The notes below the pieces were generated by a model. It had not been told where the DNA came from. It saw nothing but the letters and a program-made list of their open reading frames with translations, and did no database searches. From Camellia lanceoleosa (taxonomy: Eukaryota; Streptophyta; Magnoliopsida; Ericales; Theaceae): 64,000 nt of DNA. The stretch spans positions 86,580,131-86,644,130 of the forward strand of contig CM045763.1 of assembly GCA_025200525.1 (NCBI GenBank), read 5' to 3'. A program made the position numbers and the translations under genes. The stretch's first letter is position 1, and each line of letters begins with the position of its first letter. This document shows positions 12,401-30,479 of the stretch, in pieces.

Positions 12401-13267
12401 TGATAGTTTAGAGAGGAAGAGTTCAGGTTGTGCCTTGGGTGAGCTTTTTTTTGTTGGATGTATCTACTCTTGAATTATGTGCTTTTAAATTATGTGCTTT
12501 TTTTTGTTGGATGTATCTACTCTTGAATTAAACGTCAGGGATGTGAGATGAATGTCGGCATCACGCTCAGCGTGCACACACTCAGTTTGCGCTAGAATTT
12601 TGTTTTGGAGTTTCTTATTCAATGTACTCTGAAACTCTGCTACAATTTCATTTACTAACAGCATAAATGCCTTGATCTATGAAAATAGTCATAATTTGGC
12701 AATCAGGGTAACCTGTTTTATTCTCCTCTTCCTGAAGCTCATGTTGTCATCTTTACTTCTCTTAAAATTTTCTACTGCATCATTTATTATTTTCCTTCAT
12801 GTTAAATACAATTGTATCAGCAATGATAAAAGTTTACGCACACAGTATCCACCAATGTCTCACAAAATGTACAAATCGCTGCATTTTGTGCACACAAACT
12901 TTCTGTGCACGTAGGGTTTTGCATTTTTATACATGTCAAATGTTGAAGTTTCATTTTGTCATGAGAACAATGGTGTTGGTGTTCTTGTTGCAACGACAGA
13001 TATTCACAAGGCTAATTCTATTCTCTCAGGTTGGAGGACACAAAAACTATGGAATCAGAGACGAATTCCATTGACAGGGCTGTTGCTAACCTCATGTTCA
13101 GTAAGGTGGATTCTGGTGGAATAGATCTCGCTGCAGTGTCATCCAAAGAGGAAGCTAAGGGAACAACCAAGCAGTGCAACTACAGCTTGAATCAGCCACA
13201 ACAACCTCATTGGCATCACCACACAAGAAGTTCAACTGGTGATGCCGAAGTTCCAATCTTCGGTTAA
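9488..13267 (+). CDS. LNK3/LNK4-like (night light-inducible and clock-regulated) protein
   Basis: Five coding exons join in frame: 9488-9861, 10296-10572, 12006-12122, 12205-12344 and 13030-13267, giving 381 residues. All borders are GT-AG and phases agree. The N-terminus (MEWYFAIGVDDLVVPRDQEP) and the C-terminal block ESETNSIDRAVANLMFSK match the small LNK3/LNK4 subgroup; the middle has TRICFRDALYRLAKNSQ and an acidic Ser-rich first exon with DDNFLSSLLEED across the first junction. LNK proteins have no enzymatic domain. They act in the nucleus as co-regulators that bind RVE4/RVE8-type MYB factors and help set evening-phased clock gene expression. Which of LNK3 or LNK4 it represents cannot be decided. 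The frame is intact. Intron 2 (1.4 kb) contains a MITE. An evening element and a G-box lie upstream. Confidence 0.85.
11161..11716. mobile_element. MITE in LNK-like intron 2
   Basis: About 556 bp with clear terminal inverted repeats of roughly 30 bp: GGGTAAAATACACTTTCACC at the left and its near reverse complement ending GTGAAAATGTAATTTACCC at the right. Flanks TATTTATTA and CATTTATTG agree at 7 of 9 positions, compatible with an old 9-bp Mutator-type duplication. The inside is G-rich near 11320-11425 and non-coding. Confidence 0.75.
12446..12551. repeat. 53-bp tandem duplication in LNK-like intron 4
   Basis: The block starting TTTTTTGTTGGATGTATCT occurs at about 12448 and again at about 12501, each followed by ACTCTTGAATTA. 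A related but diverged copy of the wider sequence, including the stretch after it with AAACGT and TCACGCT, is seen again near 13875-13950 downstream of the gene, so this is a dispersed repeat that was duplicated in the intron. Confidence 0.65.
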
Positions 13268-14052
13268 ATGAAGCCACTCTTGCTGCTGCAGCAAATAGAT
13301 CCATTCAAATTTCTCAAGCACTGTATTGTAATCGCTATGTAGTCGGTACATGCTGTCTCAACTAAACAGAGATGCACATTTCAGATTTCATGGAGTACGT
13401 GGACCTCTCTAAATGTGTATGTATATATATATATCAAAGTGGTTTGTATTTGTTAACAGGATGTGAATTGTTGATGCATCCACTCAATTTTGGTTAGCAC
13501 CTAAATGAGTTATATGTTTCTGTTAAATTGATTAATTTTTTTTTACTTGTTTGTCTTGTTTGGTTGGTTTTTGGACTTAAATATGTATATATATGAAGTT
13601 GGTTTGTATTTGTTAACATGATGCCAATACCTAAAGAAGTCCGAAACTGGGCTACTTCCCAAAAATGGTCCGCCCATGGGTTTGTTTGTTGTTGAAGCTA
13701 AAAATTTACTGTTTGTCGTTGGCTTTTATTTTTATTTTTTATTCTTATGTATTCCTGAAAGACAAGGGGTTGTCCCATCTCATTATAGAGTGGCAAATTA
13801 TTGGACACGGTTGGAACTTGGATTTGAACTAGCATAGACGTCTTGCCAACTTGCCATAATTATTTTTAAATTATACACTTTTGTTGGATGAATCTATTCT
13901 AAAATCAAACGTTAGGATGTGGGATAAATGTTAGATGTCACGCTTAGTTTGAGCACCATTTGATAGGCGGCGATTATTGTGTTTGAAATTTTAGAACTTT
14001 TATATTGTTTCTTCATTTTTATAAATTGATATTTAGGAACGTGTAGAAAGAG
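13268..14052. other. 3'UTR of the LNK-like gene and spacer
   Basis: The first 200-300 bases after the stop codon are presumably 3'UTR. TA-rich microsatellite sequence lies near 13419-13433. The rest is AT-rich spacer with a diverged copy of the intron-4 dispersed repeat (about 13875-13950). No coding region is supported. Confidence 0.5.
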
Positions 14053-14598
14053 AATGCTTGGTTGTGATTTGTAAACGTGTTTCTACACGTGCGTTTGAGT
14101 ATGATGTTTGGTTGTTGTTTGGGAATCAATTTTTATGAGCTCTGCAGAGAGCTCTGTGCATCAACCGCAAAATTTTGCCCAGGGGAAGACCGCCCGGATG
14201 TCCTTAAGAGACTGCCGCCGGATGTCCTTAGGGACTTCCACCCGGACATCCTTAGGAACATTCACCCAGATGTCTTCCGCTGTACATAATTTTTTTTTTT
14301 TTTTTGGGCAATTGATTTATATAATTGGGAAAAATATTTTCTAAATTTTTTAAAATTTTTAATGTGCTTTGAAATAATTTTGAGTTGTATGTTTAGTCAT
14401 GAGTTGTAAATTTTTGTATCACATATCAAATATCACATCAACAATTCTCCACTCAAATCAAACCTTCTTTCAAAAATTATTTTCAAAACTCTTTACCGAA
14501 CAAATTTTTTACACTCAAATCATAATTCTACAACACACAAACTTAAAATACAACTCATATTCTTAAATCACATTTACAAAATACAACCAAACGCAGGC
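14053..14598. mobile_element. MITE carrying an internal 24-bp tandem repeat
   Basis: The left end ATGCTTGGTTGTGATTTG and the right end, whose reverse complement reads TGCGTTTGGTTGTATTTTG, form terminal inverted repeats of about 30 bp that continue with TAAAYGTG. The body is AT-rich except for a GC-rich 24-bp tandem repeat at 14194-14280. The short frame that crosses the repeat starts outside any known family and is not supported as a gene. Confidence 0.65.
14194..14280. repeat. 24-bp tandem repeat, 3.6 copies
   Basis: Units start at 14194, 14218, 14242 and 14266 and begin CCGGATGTCCTTA or a close variant. The period is a multiple of three, so one frame reads as an eight-residue repeat with a PDVL core, but no start, domain or codon evidence makes it coding. 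It is an isolated GC-rich island in AT-rich DNA. Confidence 0.8.
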
Positions 14599-15440
14599 TT
14601 ATGAATTTTCTCAGTTTTACAAAAATGAGAAGTTTCAATGTTGGAAACCATTGGAGAAATTTTATAGGAGCATAGATCTTACTTTGGTAAAGAGTAAAGG
14701 ATTGGAAATTCCATTATCAAGAATTATATTCCTCCTAATAATGAGATTAGGTTAGTTAAAAACAGATTTCATGTTTTAAACATGCTAAAATGATGAAGTG
14801 GTTTGTAGCATGGGTAGGGATAACAAAAGTTGACATGAATAAGGATATCGGCAACTAAACATGTAAAGGTTGGGTAACTTCTACTCCTGTCCAATTCTTA
14901 CCTCGCGTAGTTAACATTGATTTATCATCACTCTCCCAATAAAACTTTTCTTGTTAGTTTTACAATTTATATTTAGATCATTTTTATTTGAAGATATGAC
15001 TTTAATTAGACTAATAATTTAATAAAACACAAATTCTCACGTTGGGCTAAAAAAATTAGAATATAAACTAATAGTCCATTTGAACATATATATGGAAACT
15101 AGCCAATGAGGGGATTCAAGTACAAAATAAGAAATTAAGGAGGGAATTGCAAAATGAGGGTGTTAGGCTACCAAATAGGAAATTAAAGAGACCAAACATG
15201 ACTAGAAAAAGCAACACATTTCATGTTTTAAAGGTGTGCTAAATGATGAAATGAAGGTAACTTAACATGAGTAGGGTAGGGGTGCATGGTAACAAGGTCA
15301 CATGAGTGGCAATGAGAACAACTCATGTAACCTATACTCCCACCCAATTCATATCCCTCACATTCCAATTGAGCTTTTTTTCACATTTTAAAATTTTACT
15401 CAAATATATAATCTAAACACAATCTTACAACTTACATTAA
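14599..15440. other. AT-rich spacer, no gene seen
   Basis: No coding region is supported. Two loosely similar stretches near 14760-14900 and 15215-15350 share words such as CATGTTTTAAA and the TAACTT/GTAACC-flanked parts, suggesting old duplicated repeats. Confidence 0.4.
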
Positions 15441-15599
15441 TGCTGTATTTGGTTGGGGGATTTGAGAAGGGATTTAGAAAGGAAAATGGAAAAAGTAGGT
15501 AAAATATGAATAAATCATACTTATATTTCATCTAGTTTCACACACTTTTTCATTTTCTCTTTCCAAATCCCTCCCCAAATCCTTCAACCAAACACAGCG
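15441..15599. mobile_element. Tourist/Harbinger-like MITE, 159 bp
   Basis: A short fold-back element flanked by TAA on both sides. The left arm TGCTGTATTTGGTTGGGGGA and the reverse complement of the right arm, CGCTGTGTTTGGTTGAAGGA, match closely and continue through GATTT..GAAGGGATTTAGAAAG. A TTA/TAA duplication with short terminal inverted repeats is characteristic of PIF/Harbinger-derived Tourist elements. Confidence 0.8.
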
Positions 15600-15602
15600 T
15601 AA

Positions 15603-17500
15603 AAATATTTGAACCCCAAGGATCAACATAAACAAACTTAAAGGTTTATCCATTGATTTGCAATGGGATTGCAAAGTAGTGGGCAATTAAAAAAAATTAT
15701 ACAACATATAAGGAACCAAATAGAATAAATGAGAAAAAAAAAAAAAATCTAAATGTCCCTTCTATATTGTTAAAGCATAAATAAACAAATACATATAATT
15801 ATGTATTTTTATATAATATATATATATATAATACCTAATCAAGTTCTCATCCACTCTAAACTCACCCCTACCCTATTTTAAAAAAAAAGAATTAAAAAAA
15901 AAAAAAAAAAACTCCACTACCCAAACTCAACCAACTCCTTATGTGGAGACTATTTTTATTCTTTTTTGAAAATTTATTGAATGATTTATTTTAAAATCTA
16001 CAATATATTAAATCCCATACTTTATGATTTAAAAATAATAAAAAAAACCTTAGAAAAAACATTTAATGTGAGCTGTTGTACACAACTTGGCCACCACAAA
16101 CTAATGACCCCAAGGACGTGCGCGACCCAAACCTAACAAAAACACGTTTAGGCCTTTTTCATCACAAATTCCGACTATATTCTATTATTATATATTTTTC
16201 AAATGATTTTGTAAGTTATACTAGCTAGCCAATAAATTTCAAATTTTGGATTAATTTGATAAAAGAATAGTTATTTATTCAATTTATGTTGCTGATGTAT
16301 CAACATATTTTTGTATGAATTCGAACAAAAACTAGAAACGGAAATGATGAAAACTGAGAAGGATTGAGCTCTCTCCAATTGGTTGGTGATCTAATGAGAG
16401 AGATGTTGAATTTGGTAAGCCTATATTGAAGTTCAATTCAAATTATTTTAGATTATTTATTTTGTAAAATTTATTGAAAAGAATATTTATAAAAAAAAAA
16501 ATTAAATTGATGGTACATGGATAGTCAAATAAGTAATTATCAAAAAAATATATACAAACAATCTATTATCAAAATAATATATCTTTTAATTTTATGAAAC
16601 AAATGTAATCACAACATTGTATCTACTTAATTTTTTAATTGAATTATCTTCCCAACGAGTTTGAATCAAAGCAACATTCGGATTTAGTCCAACAAGCCCA
16701 ACAGCCTATTTTCTGTCGGATTACCAATGTGAAGGGAAGCCATCTTCAATTGAAAAACTTAAAAATAAATAAGACGATATGACACACTTCTGTATCTTAT
16801 AATTAAAGAAAAAAATAATATAATTTTATATTTTTTAGAACATAATTAAAAAAAATTATAATCAAAGGCATAACAAAAGAAAAATTATAATATACACACT
16901 CCATGAAAGGAGTATATTACATGCATTTCTAATTATAATATTTTTTTCTTTAGTTATGACTAATTTTTTTATTTAAGTTTATTTCGAAAATATGGTAAAA
17001 AATGACTTTTTGATTTTTAACTTTTGACTTTTGCTACTAATCTAAAAAACTGACTAAAAGCCATGTTGCCAAAACACCCCTTAGTTATGAATCGTGAGAT
17101 TTTTAATTATTATGCTTCAATATTTGATTATGACATTTTTTTTAATTATAATTTTAAAAGTATATAATTATGTCATTTTTATTTTTAATTATAAAATGTA
17201 TACAGTGTTTTTTCATGTCTCTAAATTTTAAAATAATTTTTAATTTGAATTAACACTGCTGGCTGCGTTCTATTAAAATTGCAATTCTCTGAAGGCCCGC
17301 GAGGTAATCAAACCAACAACCAGAAACCTCCTTACCACCTAACCAGATTATCTACTTTTTGACTATTTTCCTCATTTTTCTTTGTTGTCATTACCAGAGG
17401 AAAAAAACACAAAAAGAAAGACATTATACATGAATTACTAGAGAACCCAAATTCGGAATGTTCTCAATTCTGATCCCCCACCTCACCCATATAATCAACC
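15603..17500. other. AT-rich spacer and presumed promoter of the ArfGAP gene
   Basis: AT-rich sequence with A-runs near 15880-15910 and TA repeats near 15815-15832. No coding region was recognised. The last few hundred bases should hold the promoter of the downstream gene, and a (TTTTG)n run follows at about 17528-17550. Confidence 0.5.
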
Positions 17501-17834
17501 AATCAATCTTTCCTGAATCTTGAGTTTTTGTTTTGTTTTGTTTTGTTTTGATTTCTTTCCCTAAATTCCAACATTCCAATATCTGTTTCAACATAAAATT
17601 GATTTCATCAATCTAAGGTCTGTATCCTGCCCTCTTATTTCAATTTTCATGGAAAATTGTAATGTTGTTTTCATATGCTCTCTCTTTCTTTGAATCATTT
17701 ATCATTGTAGGAGTCAATTAGTTTGAATTTTCTTCAATACCCATTATGCTTAAATGCAGAATTGAAGACACAAACATGATTACATTATAAGTACCAGCTT
17801 TTCTTGTACTGGGTTTGAAATTCTTGACCTAAAC

Positions 17835-24406
<6,572 letters not shown>

Positions 24407-25060
24407 CCCATTCAACCGAAGTTGCTGTGAAACTCTCAGCAAAAGTGACCTTCTTGATGTCAAAATCTCATGTTGTTCTTCAACTGCTGTATTTCTAGCT
24501 AAGAACAATTAGTGGTGTTTTTTCGGATATTTTGCTTGCAAATTGAAATAATCTTGTCCCATGTTTAGATTAATGGGCATGAAATTGAAAAATTACCCAC
24601 CTAAATGAAATTGATGCATCCAGTTGTGTAATTATTGCAAACAAAGCATTGTTCTGTCTCATTTTTTGTAAGAAATGTTTTTGAAGGAATGTAAAAGGAA
24701 ATGTTCTGTCAGCTGGGTTTTTTGTTTTTGTCATGTGATTGAGATTTCCTTTTGCACCAGCTTATAAATTGGTTTTTTATTTTCGAGTTTATTTTCATTT
24801 TTAGTGATTTTTTAAATAATTATTTCAGTTTTTTTTTTTAAAAAAAATTATATCTTTAATTTTTTATAAAGAAAAAAAATCACAAAAGACAAACATAACA
24901 TAAGTCAAATTTATCTCCAAAAAAGGCAATAAAAATTGGTTATTATTGTCTTTATTGAACTTTTCTGTTTTTTATTTAAGGATTTAAAAAGTATACACTC
25001 TTTGTCTCATATTATTAGTTCATTTTGTCATTTTTTGATGTTCCAAAATAGTTATCCACC
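24407..25060. other. 3'UTR of the ArfGAP gene and spacer
   Basis: The first roughly 250 bases are presumed 3'UTR. The remainder is AT-rich spacer with no supported coding region. Confidence 0.5.
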
Positions 25061-25435
25061 TGTCTCCAGTAAGAGATCAAAATTGAACCGTGTAGTCCGG
25101 CTCGTGGGCCTATTTTGAATCCCGTTTTGATAATCTGAAACATTCAATATGTAGAACTCGTCAAGTACTATATCCTTATAAAAAATTACATTGATCGGAT
25201 ATAGATAGATATTTAATCAGATTAGTTTTGTATTTAAAAAAATGAACAGTAAAAAAATAAACGGTTGACAAAAATCTGATCCAACCAAATAGCTATCGAT
25301 ATTCGATCAATGTGATTTTTATAGAAATGTAGTACTCGGCAGTTCTACATATTGAACAATTCGAATTATCAAAAAGAAATCCAAAAATAGGCCCACGGGG
25401 CCGGACTGGACAGTCTTGATCTCCAATTGGAGACA
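25061..25435. mobile_element. Long-arm fold-back element
   Basis: Two inverted arms of about 150 bp (25061-25215 and about 25285-25435) face each other across a short AT-rich loop. The left arm starts TGTCTCCAGTAAGAGATCAA and passes through GTGGGCCTATTTT, TTTTGATAATC and TTCAATATGTAGAACT; the reverse complement of the right arm shows the same words in order. The element is non-coding and would fold into a long hairpin if transcribed. A related single arm is present at 63169-63308. Confidence 0.8.
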
Positions 25436-28380
25436 AACTTGACTGTTTAAAAAATCCAAGCATAAAATTTTATATTATTGCAAAACTACCCTTTAAAAAT
25501 GATTATTAATATAATAATGGAAATAAAGGAGCAATATGGTGAATCAATATCTTTTGATTTGACTTTAAAGCAATAATTACATGTTTTCTTAAAAAGTTAA
25601 AATTTTCCAAAAGGACCAACATTGTGAGAGAGTAATATTTTGACTCAATTTATAAAATATAGTCAAAACAACTTGTTCTTCCTGACCCAATTTAATGCCA
25701 ACGAATTTCTTGTCCCCACCATATAATATTCATCTTCTTCAAACATTTGTTCTTTGATCTCTAAGATATTTCATAAAATTCTGTGTAGATTCTCGATCAC
25801 CATTCCTTGCATGAATATGGGTTATGCTCGAAAGGTTACAAATTGATTGGACTTGCCAATTGAATGAAACATTACGAAAATTTCACCCCCGATAAATTAC
25901 TTGGCTCATTTAAACTATTAAATTTTCATCAAGGAAATTCAGGCCCATGGTTGGAGTTGATACATGTAGATGTGCACTTTAAGAAAACCAAGCACGCCAA
26001 GAAAATAGCTTAGAAAGAAATCAGTTGGAAAAATAAATAAATAATTGATCAAATTAATCGTAATTCCATAATATTCCATTCTATTGGAAACAAAAAAATA
26101 AAATAAAAATTTTAGAATCATAATTCTAGTGAAGGCAACCCATGGACCATATTTTTCCCAGTAATGCATGAATTCAAGGACATACATACACCCCTTTTAT
26201 AGCTTTGTTCAATCGCTTGGTCTAAGTGGCTAACCGACGAAAAATAATTTGCATCCAAAAAAACATACATATAAACTCAAGAAATTACTCAAGCACAATG
26301 TTGTTTACAGGGACAGCATGATGAAAGTCGCTTATAACATTTTAAGGAGTTTTTTGCTTTTTTAGCAGTTGGCATGGCGAGGACTTCCAAAGATAGGGAA
26401 TAACCTCTGCTTCCATTATAAAATTTGACCAAAAATAGCTTTGGAGACTATTTTAAAACACAAAATGATAATAAGATTCTACTACATCAAGAAAAAACAG
26501 TCAAAACCAAAATCATGAACTCACAACTCCGTTCAAAGGTGAAATAATAAGAAGTTGAAACCAATGTCATTAGATCTCTTATATAAATAATTTTTAAAAA
26601 AAATAAAAAAATCATACGATCTTTATTCTAACTAAAATAATAAATTTTAGAGTCTAAACCTCAAACCTCTAGAGCTTGCATATACAAAAAAAATCACAAA
26701 AAGAGCAAAAGGAGTCATATCATAAAGAAACGCTGTATAAAAGTATTCAAGTGTCGCATTTTTCCAAGCCCAGGATGAAATTAAAGGGTAATTCTATGTT
26801 TTAATTTATGATGAAATGGAGGTACCGGATAAAATAATGACAGGAGGCCACAGTGATGACAGAAACCTAGGATCAAATTTCAAGTTTAAAGGAGGTAACA
26901 AGAACAAGAGCAAGAGACAACAAAAGAAGATAAATGATGAAATCAAAATTAAAGAATGATTAAAATTTGTAAGCTGAGAAGTCATGTGTTGTGAACTCTA
27001 CACACAAAAATTAAGGGGGAAAAAAAAAAGAAAAGAAAAAGGAAAGGCAGTGAGGGTTTGTGTAACACATCCCTGCCTTGATGGAAGGACAGGGAGAGAT
27101 GAGGAGGAGGAGAACAAAACACTGGAAAAAAGGATAACCTGACCAAATGTAATTGAACCGTAAAAACATTATCAAAGAAATTGCCCAAATATGCAGATGG
27201 AGCCTGCATGACAAACCCAATAAAATAAACATTGATAAATATAGTGAGGGAAGGCGAGGAAAGAAGAAATCCCTCAGATCGCTCAGATTTTCCTTGAGGC
27301 AAGGGCAGGGAGAGGGGGTAAAACAAAATATTAGCCTATTATTTCCCTAAATTTTGTTTTCTTATTTCAGAATCCAACCCACCCTAATATTCAACCTCCT
27401 GAAGAAGGCCCAACTTTAATCCCCAGAAAAATCAATTATCAAGATTCTATGATAGATTGTTATTGGACATGTTGAGTGTCTAACTAGCGCAATCACCAAA
27501 AATTTCATGCAACATAATCCATGTAAAGTTATACTGACTTCCTTGGAGCAAATTCACAATGAAACAAGAAATAAAACCTTCACTTGTGTGACGCTGGATT
27601 GACAACTCAACAATACAAGTTTAACATACAGAACCAAAAACTTCTGTGAATAACAAAGCCAAAAATTAGTGATGGTATTCCATCCAAAACAATATTAAAC
27701 ATTGTTCACTTCACACAGATGGCAATCAAACATTGCTAGTATAAAGTTCAAAAAATACTCAAAACCCGTTACCATGAAGGTCGTAGATTCAAATCCAAGA
27801 CTTGAAAAACGAGGATAAATTACATGATCAGATTATGTTTTCTCATATATTTTAAACCAAAAAATTGCCAACATTTCAGCATTTATAAATTGCTTAGCAA
27901 TTAGAAAACCTTAAACCAAAAACCTGTAAGTAGACACATGTCACAGCATTTGCTGCATTAACAGTTACATTATTCACCAAATTTCAACATGGGCAGCAAA
28001 TCACATGCTGCACAAACATAGGAATCATTTGTACATTTTTATAACAAATACAACTACATATATAGGGAAGCAAATTTACAATCCACAACGATGGAGAAAC
28101 ACTCCAAAGTATGATGTTTTGGAAACCATATATACAAGAAGCTGTTACAGCAAAAAAACACACTTTTTATTTTAGTTATGTTGACCAGAGAGAGGATCAA
28201 AATATAATCCCCGGACAACAAAAAATACAAACTCCACTCACTCCAATGAGTTTTTGAATCCAACCCATAGCTAGACAGTAACACCAATTTTGTAGCAAAA
28301 GCCTTCAACAACCATCAAGCAAAAACAGCAAAACATACGCACCGAAGACACGCCCCAATTGGAAGGGGAGCAAATTGCAA
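25436..28380. other. Spacer without a recognised gene
   Basis: Mostly AT-rich, with a moderately purine-rich + strand (pyrimidine-rich - strand) at 26880-27330. Open frames there are short and have low-complexity Ser/Pro/Phe content without a domain. The part nearest 28380 is presumably the 3'UTR of the - strand glutaredoxin-like gene. Nothing else can be supported. Confidence 0.5.
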
Positions 28381-29202
28381 TCAAGAACAGCAAGTGGGGC
28401 ACCGGATCAACCCGTTTTCATTGCTTTCCAAACACCTCTTCAACTGTTCCTCATCTTCATCATAAACCTTCCTGCTTCCATTGCAATTCAAGCACGGAAC
28501 GAACCTCGCATCCCCACATCCCCCGCAAACGTACCCGGGAGCTCGAATTGGAAGCCCCTTTAGCATCTTGGCCAAATCACCGACCTCGTCGAGCTGTTTG
28601 ATCACATCAGCCCCTCCAATGTACCTCCCTCGAATGAACACTTGTGGCAAAGTCACATTCTTTACCCCCAAAACGCTCATCAACTCTTTCCTATACGCCG
28701 AATCCATCGAAATATCACGTTCGTCAACAATAACCCTAAATCCCCTCAATATCATCCTCACGGCATAGCAATCTTCGTATGTCCTTCGAATTCCTCGTAA
28801 ACTAGTGAAATACACAACAATTCGATCTTCCGTACCCTGTAATCGAATCGAAGAGTTGGGTACCAATGGAGAAACCCAAGAATCGGAACCCAATGGCTTT
28901 CCCGATTTCAATTTACTCGGAGATGGAAACTGAGTCTGCGGTTGTGAACCGTCTAGAACCGAGGTTGGGGATTTGGTGGATTCGAATATGCTGCAGAGCT
29001 GTCTCACCTTTCCTTTGATCGAAATCTTGGCCGATTCAAACGGTGAATGAATTTTCTTGATCGATCCATTGCGTTCGAGAGAATAGTGAGAGTAGGGTTT
29101 GTTCCGAAACTCGCTCGGCGTTACATGCAAGGTTAGGGACCGATTGAAAACCGATGGTTTTGGATTGTCAGATAATTCGAATCGATCGTCATAACCGGCC
29201 AT
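28381..29202 (-). CDS. Glutaredoxin-domain protein with C-terminal Cys-rich zinc-binding-like tail
   Basis: An intronless 273-residue frame. Residues about 1-125 are a Ser/Lys-rich, probably disordered extension. Residues about 127-220 form a glutaredoxin fold: RIVVYFTSLRGIRRTYEDC, then the ERDISMDSAYRKEL helix, the TLPQVFIRG cis-Pro strand and the GGADVIKQLDEVGDL glutathione-site region. The usual CxxC or CxxS active site at the start of the first helix is replaced by GIRR, with the only nearby cysteine several residues later; this is characteristic of the plant At5g39865/At3g28850-type subgroup, so classic disulfide reduction is unlikely. The tail has C226-x2-C229, C237-x2-C240 and C268-x2-C271 plus C272, resembling a DnaJ-type Cys-rich zinc site. 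The start was chosen as the first ATG of the only long frame. The gene lies opposite to all other host genes in the window. Exact function is not known. Confidence 0.9.
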   Translation of the reverse strand: MAGYDDRFELSDNPKPSVFNRSLTLHVTPSEFRNKPYSHYSLERNGSIKKIHSPFESAKISIKGKVRQLCSIFESTKSPTSVLDGSQPQTQFPSPSKLKSGKPLGSDSWVSPLVPNSSIRLQGTEDRIVVYFTSLRGIRRTYEDCYAVRMILRGFRVIVDERDISMDSAYRKELMSVLGVKNVTLPQVFIRGRYIGGADVIKQLDEVGDLAKMLKGLPIRAPGYVCGGCGDARFVPCLNCNGSRKVYDEDEEQLKRCLESNENGLIRCPTCCS

Positions 29203-29480
29203 AGTTATAATTCAGAAAAATGAATCTTTTGATCTTCTATGATCAGGGTTTCAAAATAATAGAAAAGAAATGATCAAAGATCGATTAAATTTTAGGGTTT
29301 CTGAGGCTGTGGAATTGGAAGTCTCTCTGGTGGCGGAGGTTGGTGGTGGGCGGTGGCTACTTTTGGAAGGGGGTGGCGTGTATTGAGAGCAACTTTTTGA
29401 AATCGAAGAGAGAGAGAGAGAGATTGCGCGGAGCTTTTGCTTTTGAAAAAAGGGATTTTCAAGCCATCTATTGATGATGA
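29203..29480 (-). promoter_or_regulatory. 5' leader and core promoter region of the glutaredoxin-like gene
   Basis: On the - strand the sequence before the start codon includes a CT microsatellite (complement of GA repeats at about 29407-29424), a common feature of plant leaders and initiator regions. A separate open frame on the same strand ends at 29292; it has no family match and its start lies in repeat DNA, so it is read as leader or spacer rather than as a gene. Confidence 0.45.
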
Positions 29481-30479
29481 TGTTGATGACGTTAAGCAGG
29501 AGTTTTTTAACAGGTAAAACCCCCCAAAGGAAATTTGTCTTACAAATTTATTGTGGTTTTGTTTCACATTTTGAAAATTACAGCTCATCCATGAGGTTTG
29601 TATTCAGTATATTTTTTTCTTTTTTAGTTAATACATTCGTGGAGATTAGATTTTTATTTAAATTACCAATATACCCTTACAACGTGCCTAAAATATAGAT
29701 TGATGTATAACCTTTCTTATTTGTAGATTGAAAGTTGAGCAAATATCTCACATGCTCCTTATGATTTCACTTGAGTTTTAATTTGGTTACTGCCATTTCA
29801 ATTGTAATAAATTTGTCCTTCAATTTTTGTTTTTTGATGTCAATTAAAGACAATCACTAACCAATGTTAAAATTTTTGACATAAAATAGTCATGTGAGCT
29901 ATCTCTATAATCATTTTCAGTACCGACGAACACCCTCTGCCACCTCCCTTCACCACAAATGCACCACCAAAATTTGTTGCTACACATTGTCATCCATTTT
30001 CCTAATTGCCACCAACTACTCTTCCTCTTTCTTCGTTGTTCCCTTTGGTCTTCTACAATTAGGGTTTTAAAAGCCTAAGTTTTGGGATTATCGAGCATTT
30101 CTATTTGAACCTCAATGTCCAACCAACATAGAGCAATTTTTTTATTTTTGTGAAAGCTACACCATATTGATCAGAATTTCATGGTTTTTAAAAACCCTAA
30201 GGTCTCTTCCCTTGCATTAATTCAATATAATATTGAAAGAATTTTGTTAGAAATTTATGAGGGGTGGACATTGATTGGGGCTAATATATATTACTGGGGA
30301 TGTGAATCCATCGCTCATTTTGACAAGTCAAAACCCTCTTGATTATATTTATATCACTAACACTCTTATATAGACACATATATATATACATGATTAACCA
30401 ACACCACTCCAGCACTCATTTTATCAAGTTAAATATCAGATACGAGATTGGAAAAATAAAGATAGAAGAAAGAAGTGGA
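29481..30479. other. Spacer holding the left arm of an inverted repeat
   Basis: No gene is supported. About 29735-29905 matches, in inverted orientation, the sequence at about 46735-46925 on the other side of the LINE/LTR stack (shared words include GAGTTTTAATTTGGTT and CATTTCAATTGTAATA). The segment 29930-30060 is richer in C with CCACC words, as is often seen inside plant MULE-derived MITEs. Confidence 0.45.
29735..29905 (+). repeat. Left arm of an inverted repeat flanking the LINE
   Basis: Reads GTTTTAATTTGGTTACTGCC, then CATTTCAATTGTAATAAATT; the reverse complement of 46735-46925 reads GTTTTAATTTGATTCCTATC then CATTTCAATTGTAATACAG. Similarity continues through the TTGTCAATT.AAGA.CAAT.ACTAAC region. 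The two arms are about 17 kb apart because the LINE and LTR element sit between them, which suggests they are the ends of one older inverted-repeat element. Confidence 0.5.

Noticed and set aside
14077..14344. Small protein gene with PDVL repeats
   Set aside because: The frame starts inside a MITE terminal repeat and runs into poly-T; the repeat is better explained as a minisatellite within the element.
27755..27805. tRNA or SINE B-box-like phrase (GTAGATTCAAATCC)
   Set aside because: No A-box at the right distance, no cloverleaf and no SINE body were found around it.
29292..29588. A 98-codon frame upstream of the glutaredoxin-like gene
   Set aside because: Low-complexity Ser/Pro content, no domain, and it overlaps the presumed leader with a CT microsatellite.
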